A stretch of DNA of 64,000 nucleotides from Paraburkholderia hospita (GTDB lineage Bacteria; Pseudomonadota; Gammaproteobacteria; Burkholderiales; Burkholderiaceae): NCBI RefSeq assembly GCF_002902965.1, contig NZ_CP026107.1, positions 1,240,001 to 1,304,000 on the forward strand. The letters run 5' to 3'. Of the stretch, positions 31,816 through 41,498 are shown piece after piece (position 1 is the first letter of the stretch; every line of letters starts with the position of its first letter). A program made the translations under genes and the position numbers. The notes beneath the pieces are model-generated. The model did not search any database. It saw nothing but the letters and a program-made list of their open reading frames with translations, and was not told where the DNA came from.

Positions 31816-34800
31816 ATGAACAAACCATGCAGTGTGCCGTTGCGGGTTGCCGGCACGATCGTTTGTGCGGCGGCTACGCTGCTTGCCGGGTCATACATGT
31901 CGTCGCTGCTTGCGAACCCGACGGGGGCGCAGGTGGTGTCAGGTACGGTGAGCGTCAATGCGCCCGCAGCCGGGCAGATGAATATCACGCAGAAAACGCC
32001 CAAGGCGATCGTCAACTGGAACACCTTCTCGATTGGTGCGAACGAAGGCGTGACGATTGCCCAGCCGTCGGCCGGGGCGGCGCTGCTCAACCGCGTGATG
32101 GGCAACGATCCCAGCGTGATCTCTGGGCGGCTGCAGGCCAACGGCAAAGTGTTTCTCGTCAACCCCGCTGGCGTGATCTTCGCTCCCGGTTCATCGGTGA
32201 ATGTCGGCTCGATGGTCGCGTCGACGCTGAATATTTCGAACGCCGATTTTCTCGCTGGCAACTATCGCTTCGTCGGCACCTCCGTCGCGCCCGTCAGCAA
32301 CGCCGGGACGCTGACGGCCGGGACGGGCGGCACGATTGCGCTGCTCGGCGGCAGCGTGAGCAATTCGGGTACGGTGAGCGCGCGCCTCGGTACGGTCGCA
32401 ATAGGTGCGGGCAACGACATCACGCTGGACTTTGCGGGCGACGGGCTGACCACGCTGAAAATAAACCAGGGGGCGGCCAACGCGCTGATCGGCAACACCG
32501 GCACGCTCGCTGCCGATGGCGGGATGGTGATGATGAGCGCGCAGACGGCCGATGCGCTGGCGGGCACCGTGATCAACCAGCAGGGAATCGTACGTGCGCA
32601 AAGCGTCGCCGAGCGCAACGGGCACATCGTGCTCGATGGTGGCACGAGCGGTGTCGCGACTGTCGGCGGCACGCTCGATGCAACGGGTGGCGCGGGCCTG
32701 ACGGGTGGCCGGATCGACGTGACAGGCTACAACCTTGCGCTCGTGGACGGCGCGCGCGTCGATGCGAGCGGTGCGACGGGCGGCGGCACTGTGCGCTTCG
32801 GCGGCGGTGCGGCCGGGCAGGACCCGACCATTCGTAACGCCAACGCCCTGTGGATGTCGCCAACCGCAAGCATTCATGCCGATGCGCTGACCAATGGAAA
32901 TGGCGGAAATGTGGTCGCGTTCAGCGAAACGGCGAGCAGGATCTACGGCACGCTTTCTGCGAGGGGCGGGGCGCAGGGCGGCGACGGTGGCTTGATCGAA
33001 ACATCAGGTCACTATCTCGATATCACCCGCGCGACCATCGACGCTTCGGCACCAAAGGGGAAAGGCGGGACGTGGAAGATCGATCCCGACAATATCGCCA
33101 TCGTAGCGGCGGCATCGGGAACACCGGCGACGGAGACGCCGCCAAGCAATGGATCACCGGCCATTTTCACACCGGCGGGCACGGACAGCGAGGTGGTCAA
33201 TTCCCTCATCACCGACCAGCTGAATCAGGGCGTCTCCGTGACGATCACGACGGTCGGCTCGACACCCACCAACTTTTCATTGGGCGACATCAACATTCAG
33301 GCGCCGATCATTGCGGCGACACCGGCAAGTCCGACCACCATCCCAACCCTGACGCTGACCGCGCTCGGTTCGATCGTCGACAACGGCCAAACCATCATGT
33401 CGACCTTGGGGCCGCTCAGTATCGCGCTCAATGGGAACGTGGGCGGAACGAATGCCTTCAGTTCCGTCGCGATCAGCAACACGACGGTGACGACCAATGG
33501 CGGCAGCTTCACAGCCAACGCGGCCGGATCAAGCCCGGTCACCATCAACAACTCGACGGTTAATACAGGCGGCGGCGCGCTCACGCTCACTGGCACGACG
33601 ACGCTGGCGGAAGGCACTGGCGTCGATATCACTAACAGTTTGCTCACCGGCGGTGCCGGCACGATAACGCTAACGGGCACCCCCCAAGGCATCGGACTCA
33701 GCACCGGCGTCAGCCTCTTTAACAGTTCGCTCAATACCTCGACGGGCGGTATCAGCATTTTTGGCACCACGCCCGGCGAGGTAGGCACGGGCGTCAGCAT
33801 CATCGGCGGCTTCACGCCCGTCGGCGGCACCGTTGCCGGCCCCGCCGTCAGCAGTTCAGGCGGCGCGATTGCGATTACGGGCAACGCAACCGCGAACGGA
33901 TTGGTCGGGCTTCTCGTGCAAGGCGCGTCCGTGACGAACACGACGGGCGCGATCAACCTCTCCGGCAGTGTCACGGGCGACGCCGTGCCCTTCGTCAACG
34001 GCATGCAGTTGTTCAATGCCAATGTGGGCACGAGCAGCGGCAGTATTTTCATGACAGGCACGGTATCGTCGGCGCTCACCGGGAGCTCCGGGCTCGACCT
34101 CCACAGTACGTCGGTTCAGTCGGCAAGCGGCAATATCCAGTTGATCGGTCAAAGTGTCGGGGTTCCCTCCGGTGCTTCCGTGCTCGGCGTGTTTCTCGAA
34201 AACAGTCCGTGCGAATGCACGCCGGGCCCGGCCACGTCCGTCACGACGGGCAGCGGCACGTTGTCCATCTACGGCAGCGGCACGGGCCCATTCGCCAGCG
34301 GCGTGCAGATCACCGACGGAACGCAGATCGTCTCCAACAATGGCGGTCTGATCGATATCCGCGGCACCGTGAGCGGACCGGCGGGCGGCATGAGCCCGAA
34401 CCTGCAGGACGACATTGGCGTGCTGATCGCCGATGGCGCCGTGATGGCAACGGGGCAAACGGGCTCGATCCAGATAGCCGGTTCGACCAACACGGCCGAC
34501 CCTGGACTCGCGATCGGCGTGCCGCCGTCCTCCGGGACAAGCGACCCCACGATATCGACGGCGCACCCCGGTTCCATCACGCTGCGCGCGTCGAATGACG
34601 GCTCGACCAGCAGCCTGTTCATCAGCAACTCGACGTTGTCGTCGCCCGGCGGCACGTTGTCGATCATGCCCGCGACGGTCGATCCGAACACGTTCGCGAT
34701 CGTCGCGCAGAACGCCACGCCGATCACGCTTTTTGGCACAGGCGGCCTGAGCATCGATGCGGCGACGTTCTCGGCGTTCTCTTCGATCCCGAACATCGTG

Positions 34801-36015
34801 CTGGGTTCGACCACCCAGACGGGACTCATCACGGTGAACGGCGTGTGCGCATCGGACAGCTCGGTCTGCGTGCTGACACGCCCGGGCCTCGCGAACAATC
34901 TGACGCTGTCCAATCCGGGATCGGGCAGCCAGGGCATCACGCTTCCGTTCGGCCTCTCGACGCCCGGCCAAACGCTCGCGCTCGTTTCCGGCGGTCCCGT
35001 CACCGACCCGGGCGGCATTCAGGCCGCGAGCCTGCTGCTTTCGGGTCCCGGCACCTTCACGCTGACCGATCCGCAAAACGACGTCGGCGTGCTGGCGATG
35101 GTCAACGCCGGTAACGTGAACTTTACGAACTCACACGGGTTCGTCATCGGCCCCGTGGTCAGCCAGACATTCAATTCCAACACGAGCCAGTTGACCACGC
35201 TCGATGGCACCAACTCAACGTTGACGGGCAACCTCATTGCTCAAGCCACGACGGGCAATATCGGGCTGGGCGGTCCGAGCACCAGCCTGAGCGCGGGCGG
35301 CACGATCGATCTGGTCATGGAAAGCGGTGTGTTCAACGCGGCGGGTTCCGGCACGATCGTCGCCGACAACGGCTGGCGGATCTGGGCGAGCACATGGGTG
35401 GGCGAGACGCGCGGCAACGTTCAGCCCAATACCGCGCAGCCCAATTTTTATGGTTGCATGTTCGGCGCCGGTTGCAGTTGGGGCGGGGCGGTGCCGACTA
35501 CTGGCAATCATTACGTGTATCTCGCAAGACCGACCGTGACGGTGACCGCCGATGGCAAGACGCGTATTGCCGGTGCGCCCAATCCGGTGTTCACGTTTAC
35601 CGCCAGCGGTCTGATCAACGGCGACACCGCCGCCGGCGCGCTGACGGGCACGCTAACGTCGCCCGCCAACCAGAACTCACCGCCTGGGAAGTATCCGATC
35701 CTTTCAAACCTCGGGTCGAACGTCGGCTATATCGTGATCGAGGTGCCGGGCACGCTGACGGTGACGCAGTTGATCGATCCTGTTTCGCAAGCCGGCTTGC
35801 AGCAGTTCTTCAGCAACCAGGAGCAAACCTTCGTCTACGAGAACAACCTGCAGGGCACCAACATCTGTATCGGTTCGAATCAGCCGCTCTTCACCACCGC
35901 GCCGCCGGGGGACACTCAGGACATCCTCGCTGTCGAATGGAAGCGCGTGCGATCGCAACCCAATCTGAACAGCTGCATGTTGCTGAACGGTCAACATGGA
36001 TGCGGAGACTTCTAG
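31816..36015 (+). CDS. Two-partner secretion exoprotein (TpsA, filamentous-haemagglutinin N-terminal domain)
   Basis: A 1399-residue secreted beta-helix protein. Signal peptide ends near residue 34 (LLAN). The TPS recognition domain spans ~35-290, with AIVNWNTFSIGANEGVTI and NPAGVIFAPGSSVNVGSM, the family NPNGI-type motif reading NPAGV at 116-120. The middle is a long run of Gly/Thr/Asn/Ser-rich beta-helix repeats. Near residues 1240-1320 there is an MBG-like segment (AGAPNPVFTFTASGLINGD), a fold found in surface adhesins. Five cysteines lie toward the C-terminus, unusual for FHA proteins. It is probably an adhesin or matrix protein exported by the preceding TpsB. Confidence 0.9.
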   Translation: MNKPCSVPLRVAGTIVCAAATLLAGSYMSSLLANPTGAQVVSGTVSVNAPAAGQMNITQKTPKAIVNWNTFSIGANEGVTIAQPSAGAALLNRVMGNDPSVISGRLQANGKVFLVNPAGVIFAPGSSVNVGSMVASTLNISNADFLAGNYRFVGTSVAPVSNAGTLTAGTGGTIALLGGSVSNSGTVSARLGTVAIGAGNDITLDFAGDGLTTLKINQGAANALIGNTGTLAADGGMVMMSAQTADALAGTVINQQGIVRAQSVAERNGHIVLDGGTSGVATVGGTLDATGGAGLTGGRIDVTGYNLALVDGARVDASGATGGGTVRFGGGAAGQDPTIRNANALWMSPTASIHADALTNGNGGNVVAFSETASRIYGTLSARGGAQGGDGGLIETSGHYLDITRATIDASAPKGKGGTWKIDPDNIAIVAAASGTPATETPPSNGSPAIFTPAGTDSEVVNSLITDQLNQGVSVTITTVGSTPTNFSLGDINIQAPIIAATPASPTTIPTLTLTALGSIVDNGQTIMSTLGPLSIALNGNVGGTNAFSSVAISNTTVTTNGGSFTANAAGSSPVTINNSTVNTGGGALTLTGTTTLAEGTGVDITNSLLTGGAGTITLTGTPQGIGLSTGVSLFNSSLNTSTGGISIFGTTPGEVGTGVSIIGGFTPVGGTVAGPAVSSSGGAIAITGNATANGLVGLLVQGASVTNTTGAINLSGSVTGDAVPFVNGMQLFNANVGTSSGSIFMTGTVSSALTGSSGLDLHSTSVQSASGNIQLIGQSVGVPSGASVLGVFLENSPCECTPGPATSVTTGSGTLSIYGSGTGPFASGVQITDGTQIVSNNGGLIDIRGTVSGPAGGMSPNLQDDIGVLIADGAVMATGQTGSIQIAGSTNTADPGLAIGVPPSSGTSDPTISTAHPGSITLRASNDGSTSSLFISNSTLSSPGGTLSIMPATVDPNTFAIVAQNATPITLFGTGGLSIDAATFSAFSSIPNIVLGSTTQTGLITVNGVCASDSSVCVLTRPGLANNLTLSNPGSGSQGITLPFGLSTPGQTLALVSGGPVTDPGGIQAASLLLSGPGTFTLTDPQNDVGVLAMVNAGNVNFTNSHGFVIGPVVSQTFNSNTSQLTTLDGTNSTLTGNLIAQATTGNIGLGGPSTSLSAGGTIDLVMESGVFNAAGSGTIVADNGWRIWASTWVGETRGNVQPNTAQPNFYGCMFGAGCSWGGAVPTTGNHYVYLARPTVTVTADGKTRIAGAPNPVFTFTASGLINGDTAAGALTGTLTSPANQNSPPGKYPILSNLGSNVGYIVIEVPGTLTVTQLIDPVSQAGLQQFFSNQEQTFVYENNLQGTNICIGSNQPLFTTAPPGDTQDILAVEWKRVRSQPNLNSCMLLNGQHGCGDF

Positions 36016-36048
36016 CGTTATCGTGCACGATTCAGGCAGGCGGCGCAT

Positions 36049-36843
36049 TCATGAAGGCGCCACCTGCAGCACCGTAGATTGAGTGTCGTCCGGATCGTCG
36101 ATCCACACGGCCAGTGCGCTGAAGTTGTCGTGGCTGGCGGGCGCGATCTTGTGCACGCGCGCAGCGAGCGCGCCCAGCCATGCGTCGGGGGTCGCGGCTT
36201 CGCCAAGCGTCTTGCTCATGTAAGTCTCGTCGACGTACTCCCACAGCCCATCGCTGCAAAGCAGGAAAGCATCGCGATCGAGCAGGCTGAACGTGCCATC
36301 GAAGCCGACGATATCCAGCTCGCCAGCTGTGCCGAGCGCGGCGAGCAACACGTTGCGGCGCGGATGATGGCGCGCCTGCTCAGGCGTGATCAGACGCGCA
36401 TCGATCATCTCCTGAACGAGGCTATGGTCGCGCGTTTGCACGCTGATTTGCCCGCCACGAAAACAATACAGCCGCGAATCGCCGCAGTGGGCCCACGCTG
36501 CCGTGCGCAGTTCGCAGTCGATCGCAAGCAGCACGACCGTCGAGCGCATGTCTTTCAGCGCGGCGTCGCCACGTGCCTGTTCTTCCAGGATGTTCGCGTT
36601 CGCGTGGCCGATCGCTTTGACGAGGCGTTGGCCCGTCGGCGGCAACTCGGCGACCGTCAGGTAGCGCAGATCCGCGAGCACGCTATTGACGACGATCGCC
36701 GATGCCGTATCGCCGCCGCCGTGTCCGCCCGCACCGTCAGCGAGCACGCAATAGTAAAGGCGCTCGCTCGACCAGTCGCCCAGCGCGTCCTCGTTGCGCT
36801 TTCGGCCGCCTGGGTCGCTCAGGCTTGCTGTGGCAAGTTGCAC
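36049..36843 (-). CDS. PP2C-family Ser/Thr phosphatase (PppA/Stp-like, T6SS-associated)
   Basis: A 264-residue phosphatase with the metal-binding motifs RKRNEDALGDW (residues 14-24) and LADGAGGHGGGDTAS (DGAGGH at 36-41), CGDSRLYCFRGG, LLCSDGLWEYVD and HDNFSALAVWIDD. It has no membrane segment. In P. aeruginosa PppA reverses PpkA phosphorylation of the FHA protein and switches the secretion system off; the same trio is present here. Its start overlaps the upstream sigma-like gene by 25 bp, and it ends 33 bp from the convergent tpsA gene. Confidence 0.92.
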   Translation of the reverse strand: MQLATASLSDPGGRKRNEDALGDWSSERLYYCVLADGAGGHGGGDTASAIVVNSVLADLRYLTVAELPPTGQRLVKAIGHANANILEEQARGDAALKDMRSTVVLLAIDCELRTAAWAHCGDSRLYCFRGGQISVQTRDHSLVQEMIDARLITPEQARHHPRRNVLLAALGTAGELDIVGFDGTFSLLDRDAFLLCSDGLWEYVDETYMSKTLGEAATPDAWLGALAARVHKIAPASHDNFSALAVWIDDPDDTQSTVLQVAPS

Positions 36844-37646
36844 AGGAAGCCTCTGCTCGGATCGGGTTCAACTGCCGGGGCGCGCGACTGTTCGGAGAGG
36901 ATGCCCAGAACGAACAGGATCGCGACGCGATTCTCCGCGGCGATGTCGATGCCGAGCGTGTGCTGGATCCACTCGCCGATGCTGGTCGCCGCGAAATCGG
37001 CCGGCAGTGAGCTTTTTTTCAGCGTTACGCCGAGCTTGCGGGCGCGATAGTGATACGACGCAATCCGATAGCGTGCGGCGATCCGCGACAGCCCGCCCTT
37101 TTCATTCGACAGCCACCCCAGACTACCCGCCAGCAGCAACTGGTCGAACTCGTCGATCCCCGCGATGAAACGCGCCGCGGACTCCCGCACGGTTCGCTCG
37201 TCCAGACCGTACTGCGCCAGCACCGAGCCGACAGGATCGCTTTGCACGGCCGCTTGCTGCTCGACCTCGGCTAGCACGTCGTCATCGTCGAACGAGACAT
37301 TGCGTTGATGACCGGCATTGCGCAGGCAGTCGATCAGATAGCGGCGAAAGTACGCGCACACCGCATGACCGTTCGATGGCGCGCTATGCAGTGGGAAGGC
37401 TTCCGGGTGCGCATGCGCGGCTTCGAGCCGGAAGACCTTGAAGTAGATGAACTGGGAAATGAGTTCTTCCTTGTCTTCGCCTAGCGCCTGCAACTCGAAG
37501 GGGTGATATCCCTGCAATGCGCGGCGCACGACTGTATAGATCGATGCCATCTCGTCCTGATTCAGGCAGGTGCGCCTCTGCCACAGGTCCGACAACGCAC
37601 TGTCGCAGCCGCTATCGGCCGACCGTGCGCTTTCAATGTGTGTCAC
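36819..37646 (-). CDS. Sigma-70-like protein of unknown role, coupled to the PP2C gene
   Basis: A 275-residue protein from a GTG at 37646. It is not a standard annotated family that I can name, but residues ~30-110 read like sigma region 2 (LISQFIYFKVFRLEAAHAH..., CAYFRRYLIDCLRNAG) and residues ~185-215 like a region-4 helix-turn-helix (GGLSRIAARYRIASYHYRAR). The extra ~55 C-terminal residues do not fit a sigma factor. Because its gene overlaps the phosphatase gene by 25 bp and is divergent from the tssA operon, it may regulate T6SS transcription. A role other than transcription is possible. Confidence 0.65.
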   Translation of the reverse strand: MTHIESARSADSGCDSALSDLWQRRTCLNQDEMASIYTVVRRALQGYHPFELQALGEDKEELISQFIYFKVFRLEAAHAHPEAFPLHSAPSNGHAVCAYFRRYLIDCLRNAGHQRNVSFDDDDVLAEVEQQAAVQSDPVGSVLAQYGLDERTVRESAARFIAGIDEFDQLLLAGSLGWLSNEKGGLSRIAARYRIASYHYRARKLGVTLKKSSLPADFAATSIGEWIQHTLGIDIAAENRVAILFVLGILSEQSRAPAVEPDPSRGFLCNLPQQA

Positions 37647-38316
37647 ATGTCACCCCGCATGTTGAGCACAGCGTCACGCTGTGCAGATTTGAATACCCGA
37701 TGTGCGTCTGTTCGATTGGAGCAGGGGAAACCGGAATGCGGATACGACTGTCAGCTCACTGTTGTCGAGCGTGACTCAAAGAGACAGTTATTCACTGCGA
37801 AACTGCGCAGGGCAATGCTCTAGGTATTGCACATCAGACAACAAAACCTATATGAGGGTTTACCTTGTCGCATTCCCTCGCGCGACTTTTTCAATTTCAT
37901 AAAGCTGAAACGTTTGTTGATGGCAATCACGTTGATTGGTGAGTAATTTGTTATCAATGGATAGACGATGATTCATTCCGATCGATGAGCAAAAGACCGC
38001 AGGCTACGTACATCTTGCGTTTTTTTCAGGTGTTTAGAAACTGTTATTTCAATCGGATTTGCGGGTCGTTCCTTTCAAGTTTGTGACCACGGCGGCGCTC
38101 CTTTTCTTTTAAATATTGCGTGCTATGCTCATATCGGTCTGTTGTGAAATGTTCGTAGAGGAACACTGCGGCATCGCGTATTCTTATCGGGATTCCAAAT
38201 TTGATTTGTTGTAAATCGGTTTGAGGAAGACCGGATTCGGAAGTTAACGTGGCGTGACGCGTCGCGAGGCGTGGGCACGCTAAAACTATTCGTTTCAGAC
38301 TGAAGCCGACACAACA
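37647..38316. promoter_or_regulatory. 670-bp AT-rich divergent regulatory region ahead of the T6SS operon
   Basis: No gene is supported in this gap, which is visibly richer in A and T than its surroundings, as often seen at H-NS-type silenced promoters. TGGCAATCACGTTGAT at 37921-37936 resembles a sigma-54 site (TGGCAC-N5-TTGC) but has GA in place of the invariant GC, so it is weak. GACGCGTC in 38256-38263 is a small palindrome 50 bp before tssA. No confident sigma-70 promoter was found. Confidence 0.5.
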
Positions 38317-39351
38317 ATGGCCACGCTCGATGCCGGGGTACTGCTCGCCGAAATATCGCCTGACAGTCCCTGCGGGGACGATGTCGAGTACGACCCGATG
38401 TTTCTCGAACTCGAACAGGTCGTGCATGGCAAACCGGAAGTCCAGTATGGCGACACCGTAGTCGCCGCCACACCGCCTGACTGGAAAGCAGCCCAGGCCC
38501 TCGCGCTCGAACTGTTCAACAAAAGCCGCGACCTGCGCGTCGCTGCGCATCTTGCGCGCGCGGTCCTGAACCGCCAGGGCTTCACTGGTCTCGCAGAAGG
38601 GATGGCGTTGATCGAAGGCCTGCTCGAGCGGCATTGGGATCACGTCTATCCGCAACTCGACCCTGACGACGATAACGATCCGACCGCGCGCATCAATGCG
38701 CTCGCCGTGCTTGTCGAACAGTCGGGAATGTTGCTCGATGTGCGCGACACAGCGCTTGCCGCGTCGCGCACGCACGGCATCGTCAGGCTGCGCGATATCG
38801 AATATGCGACGGGAGAAACGCCCGTACCCGATGGCGTCGAACCGCCATCGCTCGCCTCGATCGACGCGGCCATCGCCGACGTGCGAGACGAAGCGGCGAC
38901 TACGCACGCCGCGTTGCTCGCAGCGCGCCAAAGCAACACTCGCATCGAAACGCTGTTGACGGAACGCGTCGGCGCAGCCCAGGCGATCGACCTGTCTCCA
39001 CTGTCGCGTCTGTTGCAACAGGCGGCCGGCTTCCTTGGCGAGCGGGTCAGCGACGCCAATGAGCAGACAGCAGGCGAAGCACCCGTCGGCGAGGGCATGG
39101 ATGATGCAGCCGCCGCCCCAGGCGCGGCAACGCGTGCGGCGCCCAGTGGAGAAGTCAACAGCCGGCAGGACGTCATCCGCCTGCTGGACAAGATCTGCGC
39201 GTATTACGAAAAGCACGAGCCGTCGAGTCCGGTGCCGTTGTTGCTGACACGGGCGCGCCGTCTGGTGGATAAGAGCTTCATCGAAATATTGCAGGACCTC
39301 GCGCCGGAAGGTCTCGGTCAGGCCCGGCAGGTTGGCGGTATCGAAGAATAG
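38317..39351 (+). CDS. tssA: Type VI secretion system protein TssA
   Basis: Baseplate/cap organiser of the T6SS tail. The 344-residue product carries the ImpA N-terminal domain (LLAEISPDSPCGDDVEYDP, residues 9-27; DWKAAQALALELFNKSRDLR) and a short C-terminal region ending VDKSFIEILQDLAPEGLGQ, the short TssA1-like architecture. The ribosome site is weak (TGAAGC). It is the first gene of the T6SS operon and is divergent from the sigma-like/PP2C pair. Between it and tssB there are 79 bp. Confidence 0.93.
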   Translation: MATLDAGVLLAEISPDSPCGDDVEYDPMFLELEQVVHGKPEVQYGDTVVAATPPDWKAAQALALELFNKSRDLRVAAHLARAVLNRQGFTGLAEGMALIEGLLERHWDHVYPQLDPDDDNDPTARINALAVLVEQSGMLLDVRDTALAASRTHGIVRLRDIEYATGETPVPDGVEPPSLASIDAAIADVRDEAATTHAALLAARQSNTRIETLLTERVGAAQAIDLSPLSRLLQQAAGFLGERVSDANEQTAGEAPVGEGMDDAAAAPGAATRAAPSGEVNSRQDVIRLLDKICAYYEKHEPSSPVPLLLTRARRLVDKSFIEILQDLAPEGLGQARQVGGIEE

Positions 39352-39430
39352 TCGTCGGGGAGTTGCTCAGCATCGTAACTGATACGCTGCTCCGCCTCTC
39401 GACGGTGCAGCTTCAACCAGGGGAACTGTC

Positions 39431-39931
39431 GTGGCCAAGGAAAGCAGTCAGAAATTCATTGCACGCAATCGCGCGCCGCGCGTGCAGATCGAGTATGACG
39501 TCGAGGTTTACGGCTCGGAGAAGAAGGTGAATCTGCCCTTCGTGATGGGCGTGATGGCCGATCTCTCCGGACAGCCAGCGGATCCGCTCGCGCCGGTCGC
39601 GGACCGCAAGTTTCTGGAAATCGACGTTGACAATTTCGATGAGCGCTTGAAGTCGATGAAGCCGCGCGTCGCGGTCCAGGTGCCGAACATGCTGACGGGC
39701 GAAGGCAATATGCCCGTCGACATGACCTTCGAGAGCATGGACGACTTCTCGCCTGCCGCAGTCGCACGCAAGGTCGACGCGCTGTCGAAGCTGCTCGAGG
39801 CACGCGGCCAGTTGCAGAACCTCTTGACTTACATGGACGGCAAGACGGGCGCCGAGGAATTGATCGCGAAGGTGCTGAACGACCCGGCTTTGCTGCAATC
39901 GCTCGCATCCGCGCCGAAACCACAGGAATAA
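39431..39931 (+). CDS. tssB: Type VI contractile sheath small subunit TssB (VipA)
   Basis: A 166-residue sheath subunit that pairs with TssC to form the contractile tube around Hcp. Family text is clear: KFIARNRAPRVQIEYDVEVY, VNLPFVMGVMADLSG, RKFLEIDVDNFDERLKSMKP and ARGQLQNLLTYMDGK. Translation starts with GTG at 39431, preceded by AGGGGAA. The tssC gene follows after 25 bp, the usual pair arrangement. Confidence 0.96.
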   Translation: MAKESSQKFIARNRAPRVQIEYDVEVYGSEKKVNLPFVMGVMADLSGQPADPLAPVADRKFLEIDVDNFDERLKSMKPRVAVQVPNMLTGEGNMPVDMTFESMDDFSPAAVARKVDALSKLLEARGQLQNLLTYMDGKTGAEELIAKVLNDPALLQSLASAPKPQE

Positions 39932-39956
39932 GCGCGACTAACAGTGGAGTCTGACC

Positions 39957-41453
39957 ATGGCCGAACCCACCCCTGAAGGACAAGCCCAGCAGACCGAGGG
40001 CACGCTCGAGATGAGCGACTTCGCGAATCTGCTGCAAAAGGAATTCAAGCCGAAAAGCGATAAGGCAAAGGAAGCCGTCGAGACGGCAGTGCGCACGCTA
40101 GCGGAACAGGCGCTGCGCGACACCGCCGTGATTTCCAACGACGTGCTGGTGACCATAGAGAGCCTGATCGCCCAGATCGACAAGAAACTCAGTGAGCAGA
40201 TCAACCTGATCATCCACTCGGAGGAGTTCCAGAAAGTAGAGAGCGCGTGGCGCGGTCTACATTATCTGGTGAACAACACCGAGACGGACGAAACGCTGAA
40301 GATTCGCGTGATGAACATTTCGAAGGGCGAACTGCACAAGACGCTCAAGAAATACAAAGGCACCGCCTGGGACCAGAGCCCGTTCTTCAAGAAGCTCTAT
40401 GAGGAAGAATATGGCCAGTTCGGCGGCGAGCCCTATGGATCGCTGGTCGCCGATTACTACTTCGACAACAGCGGGCCGGATGTCGACCTGTTGACGCAGA
40501 TGGCGAAGATATCCGCCGCCGCGCATGCGCCGTTCATCGCGGCCGCGGACCCGTCGGTGATGTTGATGGATTCGTGGCAGGAGCTGGCGAATCCGCGCGA
40601 CCTGACGAAGATCTTCCAGACACCCGAGCATGCGGCGTGGCGCTCGCTGCGCGAATCGGAAGACTCACGCTATATCGGCCTTGCGATGCCGCGCTTTCTC
40701 GCGCGTGCGCCGTACGGCGCGAAGACCAACCCGGTCGAAGAGTTCGATTTCGAGGAAGATACCGCGGGCGCGGACAGCGGCAAGTACACGTGGGCCAACG
40801 CAGCCTATGCGATGGCGACCAACATCAACCGCTCGTTCAAGATGTACGGCTGGTGCTCGCGGATTCGCGGCATCGAGTCGGGCGGCGCGGTCGAAGGTTT
40901 GCCCGTGCATTCGTTCCCGACCGACGACGGCGGCGTCGACATGAAGTGCCCGACTGAAATCGCGATCAGCGACCGGCGCGAGGCGGAGTTGGCGAAGAAC
41001 GGCTTCATGCCGCTCGTGCACAAGAAGAACTCGGACTTTGCTGCGTTTATCGGTGCGCAATCGTTGCATAAGCCGGCCGAATACGAAGATGCCGACGCGA
41101 CCGCGAACGCGAATCTGGCTGCGCGACTGCCGTATCTGTTTGCATGCAGCCGCTTCGCGCATTACCTGAAGTGCATCGTGCGCGACAAGATCGGCAGCTT
41201 CAAGGAAAAAGACGACATGCAGCGCTGGCTGCAGAACTGGATTCTGCAATATGTCGACGGCGATCCAGCCCATTCCACCGAGGAGTCGAAAGCGCGCCGG
41301 CCGCTTGCCGCAGCGGAAGTCGTGATCGAAGAAGTCGAAGGCAATCCGGGTTACTACACCTCGAAGTTTTTCCTGCGTCCGCATTATCAGTTGGAAGGCC
41401 TGACCGTGTCGTTGCGGCTGGTCTCGAAGCTTCCGTCCGCCAAGGCGGCATGA
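39957..41453 (+). CDS. tssC: Type VI contractile sheath large subunit TssC (VipB)
   Basis: A 498-residue sheath subunit of standard length. Recognised by LSEQINLIIHSEEFQKVESA and WRGLHYLVNNTETDE, then KKLYEEEYGQFGGEPYG and the C-terminal NPGYYTSKFFLRPHYQLEGL. The N-terminal ~30 acidic residues are the flexible handle that links to TssB. It follows tssB closely and precedes hcp by 45 bp. It is recycled by the ClpV ATPase encoded further along. Confidence 0.97.
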   Translation: MAEPTPEGQAQQTEGTLEMSDFANLLQKEFKPKSDKAKEAVETAVRTLAEQALRDTAVISNDVLVTIESLIAQIDKKLSEQINLIIHSEEFQKVESAWRGLHYLVNNTETDETLKIRVMNISKGELHKTLKKYKGTAWDQSPFFKKLYEEEYGQFGGEPYGSLVADYYFDNSGPDVDLLTQMAKISAAAHAPFIAAADPSVMLMDSWQELANPRDLTKIFQTPEHAAWRSLRESEDSRYIGLAMPRFLARAPYGAKTNPVEEFDFEEDTAGADSGKYTWANAAYAMATNINRSFKMYGWCSRIRGIESGGAVEGLPVHSFPTDDGGVDMKCPTEIAISDRREAELAKNGFMPLVHKKNSDFAAFIGAQSLHKPAEYEDADATANANLAARLPYLFACSRFAHYLKCIVRDKIGSFKEKDDMQRWLQNWILQYVDGDPAHSTEESKARRPLAAAEVVIEEVEGNPGYYTSKFFLRPHYQLEGLTVSLRLVSKLPSAKAA

Positions 41454-41498
41454 CGGAATTCCATTATCAGTGGTGAACCGATTTGATTGGAGAAGAAC

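Noticed and set aside
33856..35076. 406-codon minus-strand open frame inside tpsA
   Set aside because: Antisense shadow of the Gly/Thr-rich beta-helix repeats; composition is Arg/Asp-rich and unstructured.
37921..37936. Sigma-54 promoter for the T6SS operon
   Set aside because: The -12 element has GA instead of the near-invariant GC and the site is ~380 bp from tssA; kept only as a remark.
38044..39216. 390-codon minus-strand open frame over the T6SS promoter gap and tssA
   Set aside because: Covers most of tssA in antisense. The part in the AT-rich gap has no start context and no recognisable domain.
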